From: Acidobacteriota bacterium
GTDB lineage: Bacteria > Acidobacteriota > Blastocatellia > Pyrinomonadales > Pyrinomonadaceae
Length of the DNA: 64,000 bases
Reading direction: 5' to 3'
Assembly (NCBI GenBank): GCA_016700075.1
Contig: CP065000.1
Coordinates: forward strand, 2,976,001 to 3,040,000
The notes beneath the pieces were generated by a model. It was not told the DNA's origin. It worked only from the letters and a program-made list of their open reading frames with translations, and searched no databases. How positions within the stretch are numbered: position 1 is the stretch's first letter; the number at the start of each line of letters is the position of its first letter. Both the position numbers and the translations under genes were made by a program. Shown here piece by piece: positions 51,049 to 60,162 of this stretch.

Positions 51049-52431
51049 ATGGACGACCCCGCCAGTTTATTATTATTTGTTACTGAAACGACTTCGGCTC
51101 TTCCGTTCGATGCTGTTTCGACCGCGTGGAACTTTTTACTCGTCGCGGTCCTGGTCGCCGCTAACGGATTTTTTGTGGCGAGTGAATTCGCACTTGTGGC
51201 GGTAAGGCGTTCGCGGGTCGAGGCCGCCGCGGCAGAGGGTGATCCGGCAGCCCAAAAGCTGCTCGAGATGCTCAACAACATCAACGGCTACATATCCGCC
51301 ACACAGTTGGGCATCACGCTGTTCTCTCTAGCACTCGGATGGTTCGGCGAGCCGGCCGTAGCCGCATTTATCCAGCCCCTCTTTCTCTGGCTGGCAGAAC
51401 AAAGCGGACTCGCCGTAATAGCCTCTGGTGTCGTTCTGCACACATTCTCGCTGGTCATCTCGTTCTCGCTGGTCACGTTCTTTCTCATTGTTTTCGGCGA
51501 GCTTGCTCCCAAGACGATAGCGCTTGAAAAAACAGAGAAGATCGCCTATCTGACGGCTCCTGTACTTCGGTTATTTTATCGGATATTCATTTATCCGATC
51601 CGTTTGCTGGAATGGAGCGGCAAACAGACCGTAAGGCTTTTGGGGCTCGGCAAAATGAACACGGATCAGATCGGCTATACAGAAGAGGAGATCAAGCAAT
51701 TGCTTTCCGCGTCGCTCGCGAGCGGCCACCTCAACAAAGAGGAGCACAAGCTGATCGACCAGATCTTCGAATTCTCCGATACGACCGTAAAAGAAGCTAT
51801 GATCCCTCGGACAGAGATAGTCGCGATCTCTGTCAAAAGCACTCTCGACGAGATACTTGAAAAGTTCGCAGCGAGCGGCTATTCGAGGCTTCCGGTATAT
51901 CGCGGATCGCTCGACGACATCGCAGGATACATTCACAGCAAGGATGTTGTCGCGTTCCTGCGTAACGCGAAGTCATTCAAGATCGAAAAGCTGATGAAAA
52001 AGCCGCATTATGTCGTCGACACGGCCCGGCTTGAGGACGTTTTGCGGCAGATGCAGGAAGAAAAATTCCATTTCGGTTTTGTTGTTGACGAACATGGCGG
52101 CGTCGAGGGCATCATTACTCTCGAGGATCTGCTGGAAGAGATCGTCGGCGATATTTCCGATGAACATGATGAAGAGGTCAACGAACAGATCGACGAACAA
52201 AAGGACGGAAGTTACCTTCTGGACGGCGGGCTCGCCGTTCGCGACCTGAACAAACGGTTGGGCCTGAGCATTCCGATCTCTGAGGCATATACGACCATCG
52301 CGGGCTTTCTGATGTCCGAATCGGGGCGAATTTTGGACGAGGGAGAGGCGGTGCCTTTTAACGGCCATACATTTCACATAGAGACGGTAGATAGACGACG
52401 CATCAAGAAGGTCCGTTTGCGGAAAAACTGA
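51049..52431 (+). CDS. CNNM/CorC-type membrane protein (DUF21-CBS-CorC_HlyC)
   Basis: 460 residues. The N-terminal DUF21 membrane domain (about 20-205; FFVASEFALVAVRRSRVE, YISATQLGITLFSLALGW, VFGELAPKTIALEKTEK) is followed by paired CBS domains (about 220-345; AMIPRTEIVAISV and EEKFHFGFVVDEHGGVEGII) and a CorC_HlyC domain (about 360-445). Relatives act in Mg2+/Co2+ efflux or as magnesium-dependent regulators. Annotated as hemolysin-like in many genomes, without hemolytic evidence. Short 13-base gap to the multihaem gene suggests co-transcription. Confidence 0.92.
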   Translation: MDDPASLLLFVTETTSALPFDAVSTAWNFLLVAVLVAANGFFVASEFALVAVRRSRVEAAAAEGDPAAQKLLEMLNNINGYISATQLGITLFSLALGWFGEPAVAAFIQPLFLWLAEQSGLAVIASGVVLHTFSLVISFSLVTFFLIVFGELAPKTIALEKTEKIAYLTAPVLRLFYRIFIYPIRLLEWSGKQTVRLLGLGKMNTDQIGYTEEEIKQLLSASLASGHLNKEEHKLIDQIFEFSDTTVKEAMIPRTEIVAISVKSTLDEILEKFAASGYSRLPVYRGSLDDIAGYIHSKDVVAFLRNAKSFKIEKLMKKPHYVVDTARLEDVLRQMQEEKFHFGFVVDEHGGVEGIITLEDLLEEIVGDISDEHDEEVNEQIDEQKDGSYLLDGGLAVRDLNKRLGLSIPISEAYTTIAGFLMSESGRILDEGEAVPFNGHTFHIETVDRRRIKKVRLRKN

Positions 52432-52444
52432 TATCCTCGTTCAA

Positions 52445-54199
52445 ATGACGAATTCGGACGTATTACGCTCGATCGCGATCACGGCCGCCGCGGTGTTGGT
52501 CGTTGCGTTCGCCGTTTTCGGAATGCGGGGAAAATACGTCGGAACTCGCGAAGGAAAGGCTGACGAGAATTATCTGCAGTCAACGGATTGCCGCGTCTGT
52601 CACGAGGAACACTATACGAGCTGGCGCCGGACGCACCACAGCCGCATGACGCAGGAGGCCGGCGGCGAAACGGTGCAGGGCGATTTTGAAAGAGAGAATA
52701 CTTTGGAGTATTTAGGCGTCAAAGCAAAGATGACACGCGATGCGGAGGGATTCTATTTTGAACTCACGAATCCCGACGGCAGCCGTGAAAAACACAAGAT
52801 CGAGCGCACGGTCGGCTCACGCCGCATCGAACAGTACCTGATAAAGAACAACGGACAGTATTATCGCTTTCCCATCGCCTACGACCTGATGAACCGCCGC
52901 TGGATGAGCCTGAACGGATCGTTCTTTTATCCCGACAGCGACAATTTCGATCAGCACCTCGCGCAATGGGACGTGAACTGCGTTTTTTGCCACAACGTCA
53001 AAGCACAGCCGAATTTCGATTTTCGGACCCGTCTGGCAAAAACTGAGGTTTCCGAACTCGGCATCGCATGCGGTGCTTGTCATGCACAGGGTGCCGAACA
53101 TGCGGAACTCGCCGCCAATCCGCTGCGGCGCAATCTATGGCGTTTTGGCGGCGGCGACGAGAAAAAGATCGTCGATCCGCTCGGAATTGATACCGACCGA
53201 TCGATGATGATCTGCGGGCATTGCCACGGCCAGCGAATGCCCGAACCGCAGACTCGCATTCGCGAGATCTTGACCAAAGGAGATCCTTTCGACGCGGGCG
53301 ACGACCTCTCGAAATACTACAAACCAATTCACGCAGATTCGAAATTGGGCGAAATGACCTTTGAGACCCGCTTTTGGCCGGACGGTTCGCCGCGGCTGAC
53401 AGCGTACGAATATCAGGGGCTGAAGGCATCGCCCTGCTTTACAAAAGGAAAAGCCGGTGCACGCATCAATTGCCTCTCATGCCATACGATGCACGGCGGC
53501 GACGTGAAAGGCCAGATCACGGACGAGATGCGGACGAATCTTGCATGCACACAGTGCCACACCGAATACAAGGCTCCGGAAGCGGTCGCGAAACATACAA
53601 AACACGAAGCCGATTCCGCGGGCAGCAGCTGCTATGCCTGCCATATGCCAAAGGTCGTTTACGGTGTCCAGACTTTTCACCCGACGCATCAGATATCGGT
53701 CCCGCGGCCCGAGATGACCGCTGAGAAAGGCGTCCCGAACGCGTGCAGTCAATGCCACGTGGATAAGTCGCTGAACTGGGCGATCAACAGCTCGAAGGAA
53801 ATGTGGCCGGAGTATTTCAAAGACGCGAAGCCATCGTCAAACGGAGAATTCGACCGCCCCGAAACGATCCGAGGCCTTTTTGCCGGCGATGCGCTGACAA
53901 GGGCGATGATGGCAGACGCACTGCTGCGTCATGGGAACAGCGATATTGCGGCTCCTTTTCTGCTGGAGTCGTTCTCGACCGACAATTATCCGATAGTCCG
54001 CTATTTCGCGGCGAACGGGCTCTCGGCTTGGTTTCCCGCGGTGACGCGGCCGGATTACCTGCTATTTGCTGATGACCGAAAGCCGGTCGTCGAGGAATGG
54101 CGGCGGCGTTTTAGCGCAGAACGAGTTCGCGAGACAGAACAAGCTGCGGCGGCATTGCGTGCGGTACGAAAAAACGTCGATCTGGAGGTCGGGGAATAA
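52445..54199 (+). CDS. Octahaem c-type cytochrome with C-terminal helical domain
   Basis: 584 residues. One N-terminal span (about 10-27) anchors a periplasmic part with eight CxxCH sites: CRVCH (49-53), CVFCH (about 179), CGACH (about 209), CGHCH (about 257), CLSCH (about 342), CTQCH (about 368), CYACH (about 396) and CSQCH (about 434). The last ~110 residues are helical and look HEAT/TPR-like (DALLRHGNSDIAAPFLLESF). Resembles multihaem cytochromes of the cytochrome c554/NrfA superfamily that often lie beside tetratricopeptide proteins; no clear catalytic Lys/His haem was recognised. Starts 13 bases after the CNNM-like gene. Confidence 0.9.
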   Translation: MTNSDVLRSIAITAAAVLVVAFAVFGMRGKYVGTREGKADENYLQSTDCRVCHEEHYTSWRRTHHSRMTQEAGGETVQGDFERENTLEYLGVKAKMTRDAEGFYFELTNPDGSREKHKIERTVGSRRIEQYLIKNNGQYYRFPIAYDLMNRRWMSLNGSFFYPDSDNFDQHLAQWDVNCVFCHNVKAQPNFDFRTRLAKTEVSELGIACGACHAQGAEHAELAANPLRRNLWRFGGGDEKKIVDPLGIDTDRSMMICGHCHGQRMPEPQTRIREILTKGDPFDAGDDLSKYYKPIHADSKLGEMTFETRFWPDGSPRLTAYEYQGLKASPCFTKGKAGARINCLSCHTMHGGDVKGQITDEMRTNLACTQCHTEYKAPEAVAKHTKHEADSAGSSCYACHMPKVVYGVQTFHPTHQISVPRPEMTAEKGVPNACSQCHVDKSLNWAINSSKEMWPEYFKDAKPSSNGEFDRPETIRGLFAGDALTRAMMADALLRHGNSDIAAPFLLESFSTDNYPIVRYFAANGLSAWFPAVTRPDYLLFADDRKPVVEEWRRRFSAERVRETEQAAAALRAVRKNVDLEVGE

Positions 54200-54630
54200 T
54201 GGCGAAAGAAAGAGTAGAAGCCCCGCCGATCAATGAAACCTCCGCCCTGAAACAGGCGTGGATCAGCATTGCTGTATGGATGACGCTCGGCCTGCTGCTC
54301 GAAGGGCTGTTGGCGTTTCGCTCGCCGGCATACCTGCAGGACGAGGTCCGTCGCGAGATGTTCCGGCTCGCACATTCGCACGGCGGCGTTCTCAATCTTC
54401 TCCTGCTTGCCGCTGCATTTTATATACGGATCTATTCTCCGAAGTTCCCGAAGGCCGCTATGCTCGCACTTCGGTTGGGCGTTGTACTGATGCCGGTCGG
54501 GTTCCTGTTGGGCGGCGTCTGGCACTCTGACAGCGATCCGGGGCCGGGCGTGTTCCTCGCTCCCTTAGGCGGTTTGATGATAATCTTTGGTGTGGTTTCT
54601 GTTGCCGTTTCGGCATTTTCAAAAGAATGA
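54199..54630 (+). CDS. Four-span membrane protein co-translated with the octahaem cytochrome
   Basis: 143 residues; the start overlaps the preceding stop by one base (TAATG). Hydrophobic spans at about 23-42, 58-80, 90-110 and 118-138, with the polar motif RLAHSHGGVLNLLLLAAAFY (His-x-His in the second span) and GGVWHSDSDPGPG. Paired His residues in membrane spans may ligate haem b or metal, making it a candidate quinol-side partner of the cytochrome. No named family recognised. Confidence 0.65.
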   Translation: MAKERVEAPPINETSALKQAWISIAVWMTLGLLLEGLLAFRSPAYLQDEVRREMFRLAHSHGGVLNLLLLAAAFYIRIYSPKFPKAAMLALRLGVVLMPVGFLLGGVWHSDSDPGPGVFLAPLGGLMIIFGVVSVAVSAFSKE

Positions 54631-55679
54631 TAAAGATCGCGGGGGCGTTCAAATTTTCATTTACGGGGCTGAGATCGGCCATTCTTGGCGTTGTAATGCT
54701 TTGGGCGGCGGGCTGCGGCAGCCCGGCGGAACAGCCGAAGATCGAAAAGGATAATTGGCCGAATTCTGAAAAGGTGGCCGGCAAAAGCGAAGGGCTTTCG
54801 CGTGTTTCGGGCATTGCATTGTTCGATGACGCGATATTTCTGACCATGGGCGGGACGATCGCGGACAAGATGGACGGCACTAACGGTGTCCGGCGGATCG
54901 ATCTTAGAACAAGGGAAATAACCAAGATCGACGACGGCGAAAAGTTCCCGCAGACCGATGCAGGTGCGCTTATTCACGATGACAAATTCATCTATTGGAA
55001 CGCCGGCGGTGCGATGCAGCGATACGCGGTCGATGGATCGGTGCGTGACGAGATAGTTACGTCAAATATCGGACTTGGGGCTGACAAGGTGTTGGCAAAC
55101 AACCGAATTTATTGGGTGAATCACGGCTACTATACGCCCGACGAACCTGTTCGCCCGTCGGATATATTTTCCGCTCCCATCGAAGGCGGCAAGCCCGAGA
55201 TCTTTGCCGCGAAACAACTGCTCGCCGCAAATGCGGCGTCTGACGGCGAATACCTCTATTGGACGTCAAGGTCCGGGATCGCGCGAAAGCCGCTCAAAGG
55301 CGGCGGTATCACGATAATTTTGAAAGCGGCTGAAAATGAGGGTTTTGACCACCTAATCATCAGCGGAGGACGCATTTATTTTAGCCATCGTGCGGGCGAC
55401 AACGCGAATTGGCAGCTGCGGAGCGTCGGTAAAGAGGGTAGCGAACCCGTCACGATGGTTGAGAGCATAGCGAACCTTCCGTTCGCCGCGGACGGCGCGA
55501 ACGTCTATTATTTTGCAAACGAGGGAATGGCGCTTTACAGCCTTTTCCGCATTTCAATGTCCGGCGGTGAGCCCGTTAAGATGGATACGGGTTATACTAA
55601 CGGCGAGATCGCACTGTCGGCCACGCACATTTACGTCGTTACGCTCGACGATATTTTCAGGATCGCAAAGAACAAGTAA
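54627..55679 (+). CDS. Lipoprotein with beta-propeller-like repeats
   Basis: 350 residues. Starts within the stop of the previous gene (ATGA). The signal sequence (about 1-33) ends in a lipobox (MLWAAGCG). The body repeats units of the type (I/L)YWxxxGxxxR and YFANEG around D-G-A/E-Y-L-Y-W-T-S motifs, a layout typical of six- to eight-bladed DUF5050-like or Low-density-receptor-like propellers. It probably sits in the periplasm beside the octahaem cytochrome encoded upstream. Precise function unknown. Confidence 0.72.
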   Translation: MIKIAGAFKFSFTGLRSAILGVVMLWAAGCGSPAEQPKIEKDNWPNSEKVAGKSEGLSRVSGIALFDDAIFLTMGGTIADKMDGTNGVRRIDLRTREITKIDDGEKFPQTDAGALIHDDKFIYWNAGGAMQRYAVDGSVRDEIVTSNIGLGADKVLANNRIYWVNHGYYTPDEPVRPSDIFSAPIEGGKPEIFAAKQLLAANAASDGEYLYWTSRSGIARKPLKGGGITIILKAAENEGFDHLIISGGRIYFSHRAGDNANWQLRSVGKEGSEPVTMVESIANLPFAADGANVYYFANEGMALYSLFRISMSGGEPVKMDTGYTNGEIALSATHIYVVTLDDIFRIAKNK

Positions 55680-55699
55680 ATTAAGGAACAATTTTAATA

Positions 55700-56986
55700 A
55701 TGAGCTATATCGATCAGGTTTGGGCAAGAGAGATAATGGACAGCCGCGGCAATCCGACCATCGAGGCCGAGGTGATACTTGAGGACGGCACGTCGGGACG
55801 CGCAGCGGTGCCGAGCGGTGCTTCGACAGGCGAGAATGAGGCGGTTGAGCTCCGCGACGGCGACAAAGCCCGCTATTTGGGCAAAGGCGTGCTGAACGCC
55901 GTAAACAACGTGAACGAGGTGATCGGCCGCGAACTCGAAGGCCTCGATTCGCTCGATCAGACCGAGGTTGACGGGACAATGATCGAGCTTGACGGCACGG
56001 AAAACAAGTCGAAACTTGGAGCGAATGCTATTCTCGCCGTATCGCTCGCTAATGCACGCGCCGCAGCGACGTATCAGGGAATGCCGCTCTATCGCTACAT
56101 CGGCGGTGCGAACGCGAAAACGCTTCCGGTGCCGATGATGAACATCCTGAACGGCGGAGCACACGCGGACAACAACGTGGATTTTCAGGAATTCATGGTA
56201 ATGCCGGTCGGAGCGGAAAGTTTCGGAGAGGCACTGCGGTGCGGTGCCGAGATTTTTCACAATCTGAAAGGAGTGCTGAAAAGCCGCGGCTATTCGACCG
56301 CCGTCGGCGACGAAGGCGGTTTTGCACCGAACCTCAAATCGAACGACGAGGCCGTCGAAACGATCTTGGAGGCCATCGAAGAGTCCGGATATACCGCCGG
56401 CGACGACGTAATGATCGCACTCGATCCGGCGTCAAGTGAATTCTACCGCGACGGGAAATACGTCTTTCACAAAAGCGACAACCGCGAGCTTTCGTCGGCC
56501 GAAATGGCAGCATATTGGGCAGATTGGTGCGACAAGTATCCGATAATCTCGATCGAGGACGGCATGGCAGAGAACGATTGGGACGGCTGGAAAGAGCTTA
56601 CGCGGCTGGTAGGCGACAGGGTGCAGCTCGTCGGCGACGACCTTTTTGTGACCAACGTCAAGTTCCTGCAAAAAGGGATCGACGAAGGTGCAGCGAACTC
56701 GATCCTGATCAAGGTAAATCAGATCGGGACGCTCACAGAAACGCTTGACGCCATTGAACTTGCAAGAACGAACAACATGACCGCGGTTATTTCGCACCGA
56801 AGCGGCGAGACGGAAGATTCTTTCATCGCAGACCTTGCGGTCGCGACGAACGCCGGCCAGATAAAGACCGGCAGCCTTTGCCGCAGTGACCGCATTGCGA
56901 AATATAATCAACTGCTGCGTATCGAGGAAGACCTCGGCGACTACGCACGCTATCCCGGCCGTGCGGCCTTTTATCAGATCTCGTAG
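55700..56986 (+). CDS. eno: Enolase
   Basis: 428 residues. Interconverts 2-phosphoglycerate and phosphoenolpyruvate. Landmarks: AREIMDSRGNPTIEAEV, GANAILAVSLANARAAA, PVPMMNILNGGAHADNNVDF, the Mg ligands around MIALDPASSEF, SIEDGMAENDWDGW and DDLFVTN, the catalytic Lys in ILIKVNQIGTL, and the signature SHRSGETEDSFIADLAVA. Short gap (20 bases) after the lipoprotein gene. Followed directly by the iPGM-like gene, the enzyme expected one step earlier in glycolysis. Confidence 0.98.
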   Translation: MSYIDQVWAREIMDSRGNPTIEAEVILEDGTSGRAAVPSGASTGENEAVELRDGDKARYLGKGVLNAVNNVNEVIGRELEGLDSLDQTEVDGTMIELDGTENKSKLGANAILAVSLANARAAATYQGMPLYRYIGGANAKTLPVPMMNILNGGAHADNNVDFQEFMVMPVGAESFGEALRCGAEIFHNLKGVLKSRGYSTAVGDEGGFAPNLKSNDEAVETILEAIEESGYTAGDDVMIALDPASSEFYRDGKYVFHKSDNRELSSAEMAAYWADWCDKYPIISIEDGMAENDWDGWKELTRLVGDRVQLVGDDLFVTNVKFLQKGIDEGAANSILIKVNQIGTLTETLDAIELARTNNMTAVISHRSGETEDSFIADLAVATNAGQIKTGSLCRSDRIAKYNQLLRIEEDLGDYARYPGRAAFYQIS

Positions 56987-56995
56987 GTGCGGAGT

Positions 56996-58522
56996 ATGAC
57001 AACTGCCGAAAAACGCCCGATAGTTCTGGCCATCCTTGATGGTTGGGGCTATGCCCCGCGAACAGGTGCCAACGCCATCGCAGGAGCCCACACACCTTAT
57101 TACGATGAGATATGCCGGCGTTTTCCTATGACAACGCTTTCAGCCGTTGACGGCGAATCGGGCGACTCTGCCGCAGGCGATCCGGAACTTGGACATTTGA
57201 AGATCGGCACGGGACGCGAAGTACGAACCGAGGCCGCGATGATCCACGACGCCATCGTTTCGGGAGAATTCGAGAAAAACGCTGTCCTGACCCGCATGTT
57301 CGCCAAGGCGAAAGAAGGCAGGAATTCGGTTCATCTGATCGGCCTGCTGAGCGACAGCGGAGTGCATTCAAGTCCTGAAAATCTCTTTGCATTGCTGCGG
57401 ATGGCGAAGTCATTCGGCCTCGATGACGTGAACATTCACTGCATCCTCGACGGCCTCGACGTTGCTCCGCGTACCGCCGACATCTACCTCGAAGCTCTTG
57501 AGATCAAGCTCGCCGATATCGGTGTCGGAAAGATCGCGTCGATGTGCGGACGGTTTTTCGGTATGGACACGGGCGAGAATTGGGAGCGAACGGCTCGTGC
57601 ATTCACGATGCTCGTCCACGGCGAGGGCGAACGTGCGACAGATGCCGTCGCTGCCGTGCGTAACTCGTTCCTTCGGGGTATTTCTGACGAATTCATCGCT
57701 CCGATAGTCATGGAAAGGGCACCCGACATCCCTGTGGCACGGGTCAAGAATGGCGATCTCGTCATCTTCTTTAATCACCGCGGCGACGGTATGAAGCAGC
57801 TCGTCCGTTCGCTCTGTATGCCGGGCGGTGCGAATACTGCAAAGCCTATCGTCGAGACTGTTTGCCTGACCGACTATGAAAGTTCATTCAATCTGCCCTC
57901 AGCATTTCGTCAGGAGCCTTTCAAACGCTCACTTTCCGAGATATTGACAGAAGAGCATATTCCTATCAAAAAGATCACCGAACCGGCCCGTCAGGAACAT
58001 CTCGCCGGCATTTTTGACGGCCGCAATGACTTTTCTGACAGACTTGAACAGGAGCTGATCGTCCTCGGGAACGGAGGCCGCGAAACATACCCCGAATCGC
58101 AGAGCTTTAAGATCGTCGATCGATTCCGACGCGAGATCGAGACGGAGAAGAAAGGGGTCTATATCGTAAATCTTCCGGCGGCAGGACTTGCCGCCGAGTC
58201 CGGCGATGTAGGAACGACGGTCGCGGCGATCCAGTTCGTCGATACGTGTCTTGGCGGCATTTGGGAAAAGACCGAGGAACTCGGCGGAACACTGCTCGTC
58301 ACGTCTTCTTATGGCATTTGTGAGGAAATGGCTGCGGAAAGGGACGAACAGAGACACAAACCGACAATGAATCCGGTTCCTTTTCATTTGGTTTCCGGTG
58401 ACGCGTCGGGCGCTCAGCTTGCCGAGGGGCGAACGCTTGCCGATATAGCGCCGACGATCCTCTCGATGCTCGGCATCGATAAACCGATAGATATGACAGG
58501 CTCGGATCTGCGTTTGATCTGA
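56996..58522 (+). CDS. iPGM-family protein with degenerate active site (probable pseudoenzyme)
   Basis: 508 residues from ATG 56996; GTG 56987 is also possible. The full-length match to cofactor-independent phosphoglycerate mutase is clear: VLAILDGWGYAP, LLSDSGVHSSPENLFAL, GTGREVR, NPVPFHLV and LADIAPTILSMLGI. However, of the usual metal ligands only Asp15 (LDGWG) and His454 (RHKPTMNPVP) remain. The phosphorylated Ser in GNSEVGH is Pro63 (GDPELGH). DMVGHTG is replaced by GLAAESG (about 397-403), so an Asp and a His are lost. TADHGN is replaced by TSSYGI (436-441), so another Asp and His are lost. MDRDKRW is MDTGENW. It is likely unable to perform the normal phosphotransfer; it may be structural, regulatory or have a changed reaction. 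Directly downstream of eno. Confidence 0.88.
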   Translation: MTTAEKRPIVLAILDGWGYAPRTGANAIAGAHTPYYDEICRRFPMTTLSAVDGESGDSAAGDPELGHLKIGTGREVRTEAAMIHDAIVSGEFEKNAVLTRMFAKAKEGRNSVHLIGLLSDSGVHSSPENLFALLRMAKSFGLDDVNIHCILDGLDVAPRTADIYLEALEIKLADIGVGKIASMCGRFFGMDTGENWERTARAFTMLVHGEGERATDAVAAVRNSFLRGISDEFIAPIVMERAPDIPVARVKNGDLVIFFNHRGDGMKQLVRSLCMPGGANTAKPIVETVCLTDYESSFNLPSAFRQEPFKRSLSEILTEEHIPIKKITEPARQEHLAGIFDGRNDFSDRLEQELIVLGNGGRETYPESQSFKIVDRFRREIETEKKGVYIVNLPAAGLAAESGDVGTTVAAIQFVDTCLGGIWEKTEELGGTLLVTSSYGICEEMAAERDEQRHKPTMNPVPFHLVSGDASGAQLAEGRTLADIAPTILSMLGIDKPIDMTGSDLRLI

Positions 58523-58535
58523 TCAATTCACACCG

Positions 58536-59492
58536 TTGGAACCAAAGAACATTCTTGTACTGCATTTCGGCCAGCTTGGCGATGTGATACTCGGTTTGCC
58601 TGCACTTGCCGCCATCCGCGAACGCTTTCCCAACGCTCAAATTACCGCCGTCTGCGGCAGATCGCCTGCGCAGGTGATCGAGATGGCACGCGTCGCAGAC
58701 GACATTATCGCCGTTGACCGTGTGGAACTCCGCGACGGGCCGAAACTTCGCTCTATTGCAAAGATCTTCTCACTTGTCCGGCAGATACGTCGGCTCGATG
58801 TAGACCTCGCGATCGATCTGCACAGCCTTTCAGAGACGAACTTGCTTGCATTCGTTTCTCGTGCAAAGCATCGCCTTCTGGCGGACCGCCGCGGCAGATC
58901 GCTGAATTACCTCTGCAATTTCCGGCCGCCGCCGCCGAAAGAAGATCCTGCTGCCCACCTGACACGCCGATATCTTGATGCTTTAACGCCGCTTGGGATC
59001 GAGGTTGAGAAGCCCTCATTCCGCTTTCCGGGTGCAGAGAAGGACGGACGTAAAATGGCCGTCGGCCTGTTTCCGGGAGCCGGCCACCCGAGCCGTTGCT
59101 GGCCTTACGGGCATTTCGGTGAACTCAGCCGCCGTTTGATCGGCGACGGTTACGAATGCCGCGTTTATCTGGGTCCGGAAGAAGAGGCAAATAGCAGCGA
59201 GATACTGCGCTATTTCCCGGCTGAGGTAGTGCCGGTTCCCGGACTTACCCTCGCTGAAATGGTCACGGCGGCCCGAGAACTAAGAGCTTTTGTCACCAAT
59301 GACACGGGGCCGATGCATCTTGCGGCATGTTCCGGATGCCCGATCGTGCTTGTGCTGGATGAGAGAGCCCCGTCGACATATCTTCCGCTGGCAGACAAGC
59401 TCGCCGTCGTCAACAATGCGGAGATCGGTGGCATCACGGTCGATGATGTTCATGCTGCGTTCGCACAGTTGTGCCGTGATAGCGGAGTCTGA
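58536..59492 (+). CDS. Glycosyltransferase family 9, ADP-heptose:LPS heptosyltransferase-like
   Basis: 318 residues from TTG 58536; no ATG is available before the conserved start NILVLHFGQLGDVILGLPAL. Other GT9 landmarks: LDVDLAIDLHSLSETNLL, GLFPGAGHPSRCWPYGHFGE (about 178-197) and AFVTNDTGPMHLAACSGCPI (about 249-268) with the conserved Asp-Thr-Gly and His. Predicted to add heptose-like sugars to LPS or another glycan. It is a shorter, more canonical relative of the GT9 gene at 24414. Downstream of the iPGM-like gene by 13 bases. Confidence 0.88.
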   Translation: MEPKNILVLHFGQLGDVILGLPALAAIRERFPNAQITAVCGRSPAQVIEMARVADDIIAVDRVELRDGPKLRSIAKIFSLVRQIRRLDVDLAIDLHSLSETNLLAFVSRAKHRLLADRRGRSLNYLCNFRPPPPKEDPAAHLTRRYLDALTPLGIEVEKPSFRFPGAEKDGRKMAVGLFPGAGHPSRCWPYGHFGELSRRLIGDGYECRVYLGPEEEANSSEILRYFPAEVVPVPGLTLAEMVTAARELRAFVTNDTGPMHLAACSGCPIVLVLDERAPSTYLPLADKLAVVNNAEIGGITVDDVHAAFAQLCRDSGV

Positions 59493-59535
59493 ATGACAAC
59501 GGCGTCCGCCGGTGATAATCTTTAACCTTTGACCG

Positions 59536-60156
59536 ATGATGATAGAAGAATTTGCTTTCGATAATTCGGAGGAGCGGAGAAAGGTGCGTCAGAACGGAAC
59601 AGGCTGGGTCGAGGTTATCGCAGGCTCGATGTTCTCGGGGAAATCTGAAGAGCTGATCCGCCGCCTTACTCGTGCCCGCATCGCAAGGCAGACCGTACAG
59701 GTCTTCAAGCCGAAGATCGACGCCCGTTATTCTGTGGAAGAGATCGCGTCGCACTCCGGCCAGACCCACATGTCGATACCGGTATCATCGACCGCGGAAA
59801 TGCTGGCATTAGTGAAAGATGAGACGGAGGTCGTCGGCATCGACGAAGGTCAGTTCTTTGATGATGCGATCATTGACGCCGTAAATCAGCTTGCCGCTTC
59901 AGGCCGACGCGTCATAGTTGCAGGGCTCGATCAGGACTACACCGGAAAGCCGTTTCACCCGATGCCGCATCTTCTGTCGATCGCCGAGTTCATTACGAAA
60001 ACTCATGCCATCTGCGTCAAATGCGGCTCGACGGCGAACTATTCGCAGCGGACGATGGATTCCGACGCTCTGGTCGAGGTTGGTGCCGCAGACAAATATG
60101 AGGCACGCTGCAGACGCTGCTTCGTGCCCCATGCTGATACGCCGACGATGATCTGA
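59536..60156 (+). CDS. tdk: Thymidine kinase
   Basis: 206 residues. Walker A GSMFSGKSEEL (30-40), Walker B-like VVGIDEGQFFDDAI, the thymidine site AGLDQDYTGKPFHPM, and the Zn-binding pairs CVKCGSTANYSQR and CRRCF. Type II thymidine kinase of the salvage pathway. The first ~20 residues (MMIEEFAFDNSEERRKVRQN) extend the usual start slightly. It converges with the lipoprotein gene at 60163. Confidence 0.95.
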   Translation: MMIEEFAFDNSEERRKVRQNGTGWVEVIAGSMFSGKSEELIRRLTRARIARQTVQVFKPKIDARYSVEEIASHSGQTHMSIPVSSTAEMLALVKDETEVVGIDEGQFFDDAIIDAVNQLAASGRRVIVAGLDQDYTGKPFHPMPHLLSIAEFITKTHAICVKCGSTANYSQRTMDSDALVEVGAADKYEARCRRCFVPHADTPTMI

Positions 60157-60162
60157 CCGCGA

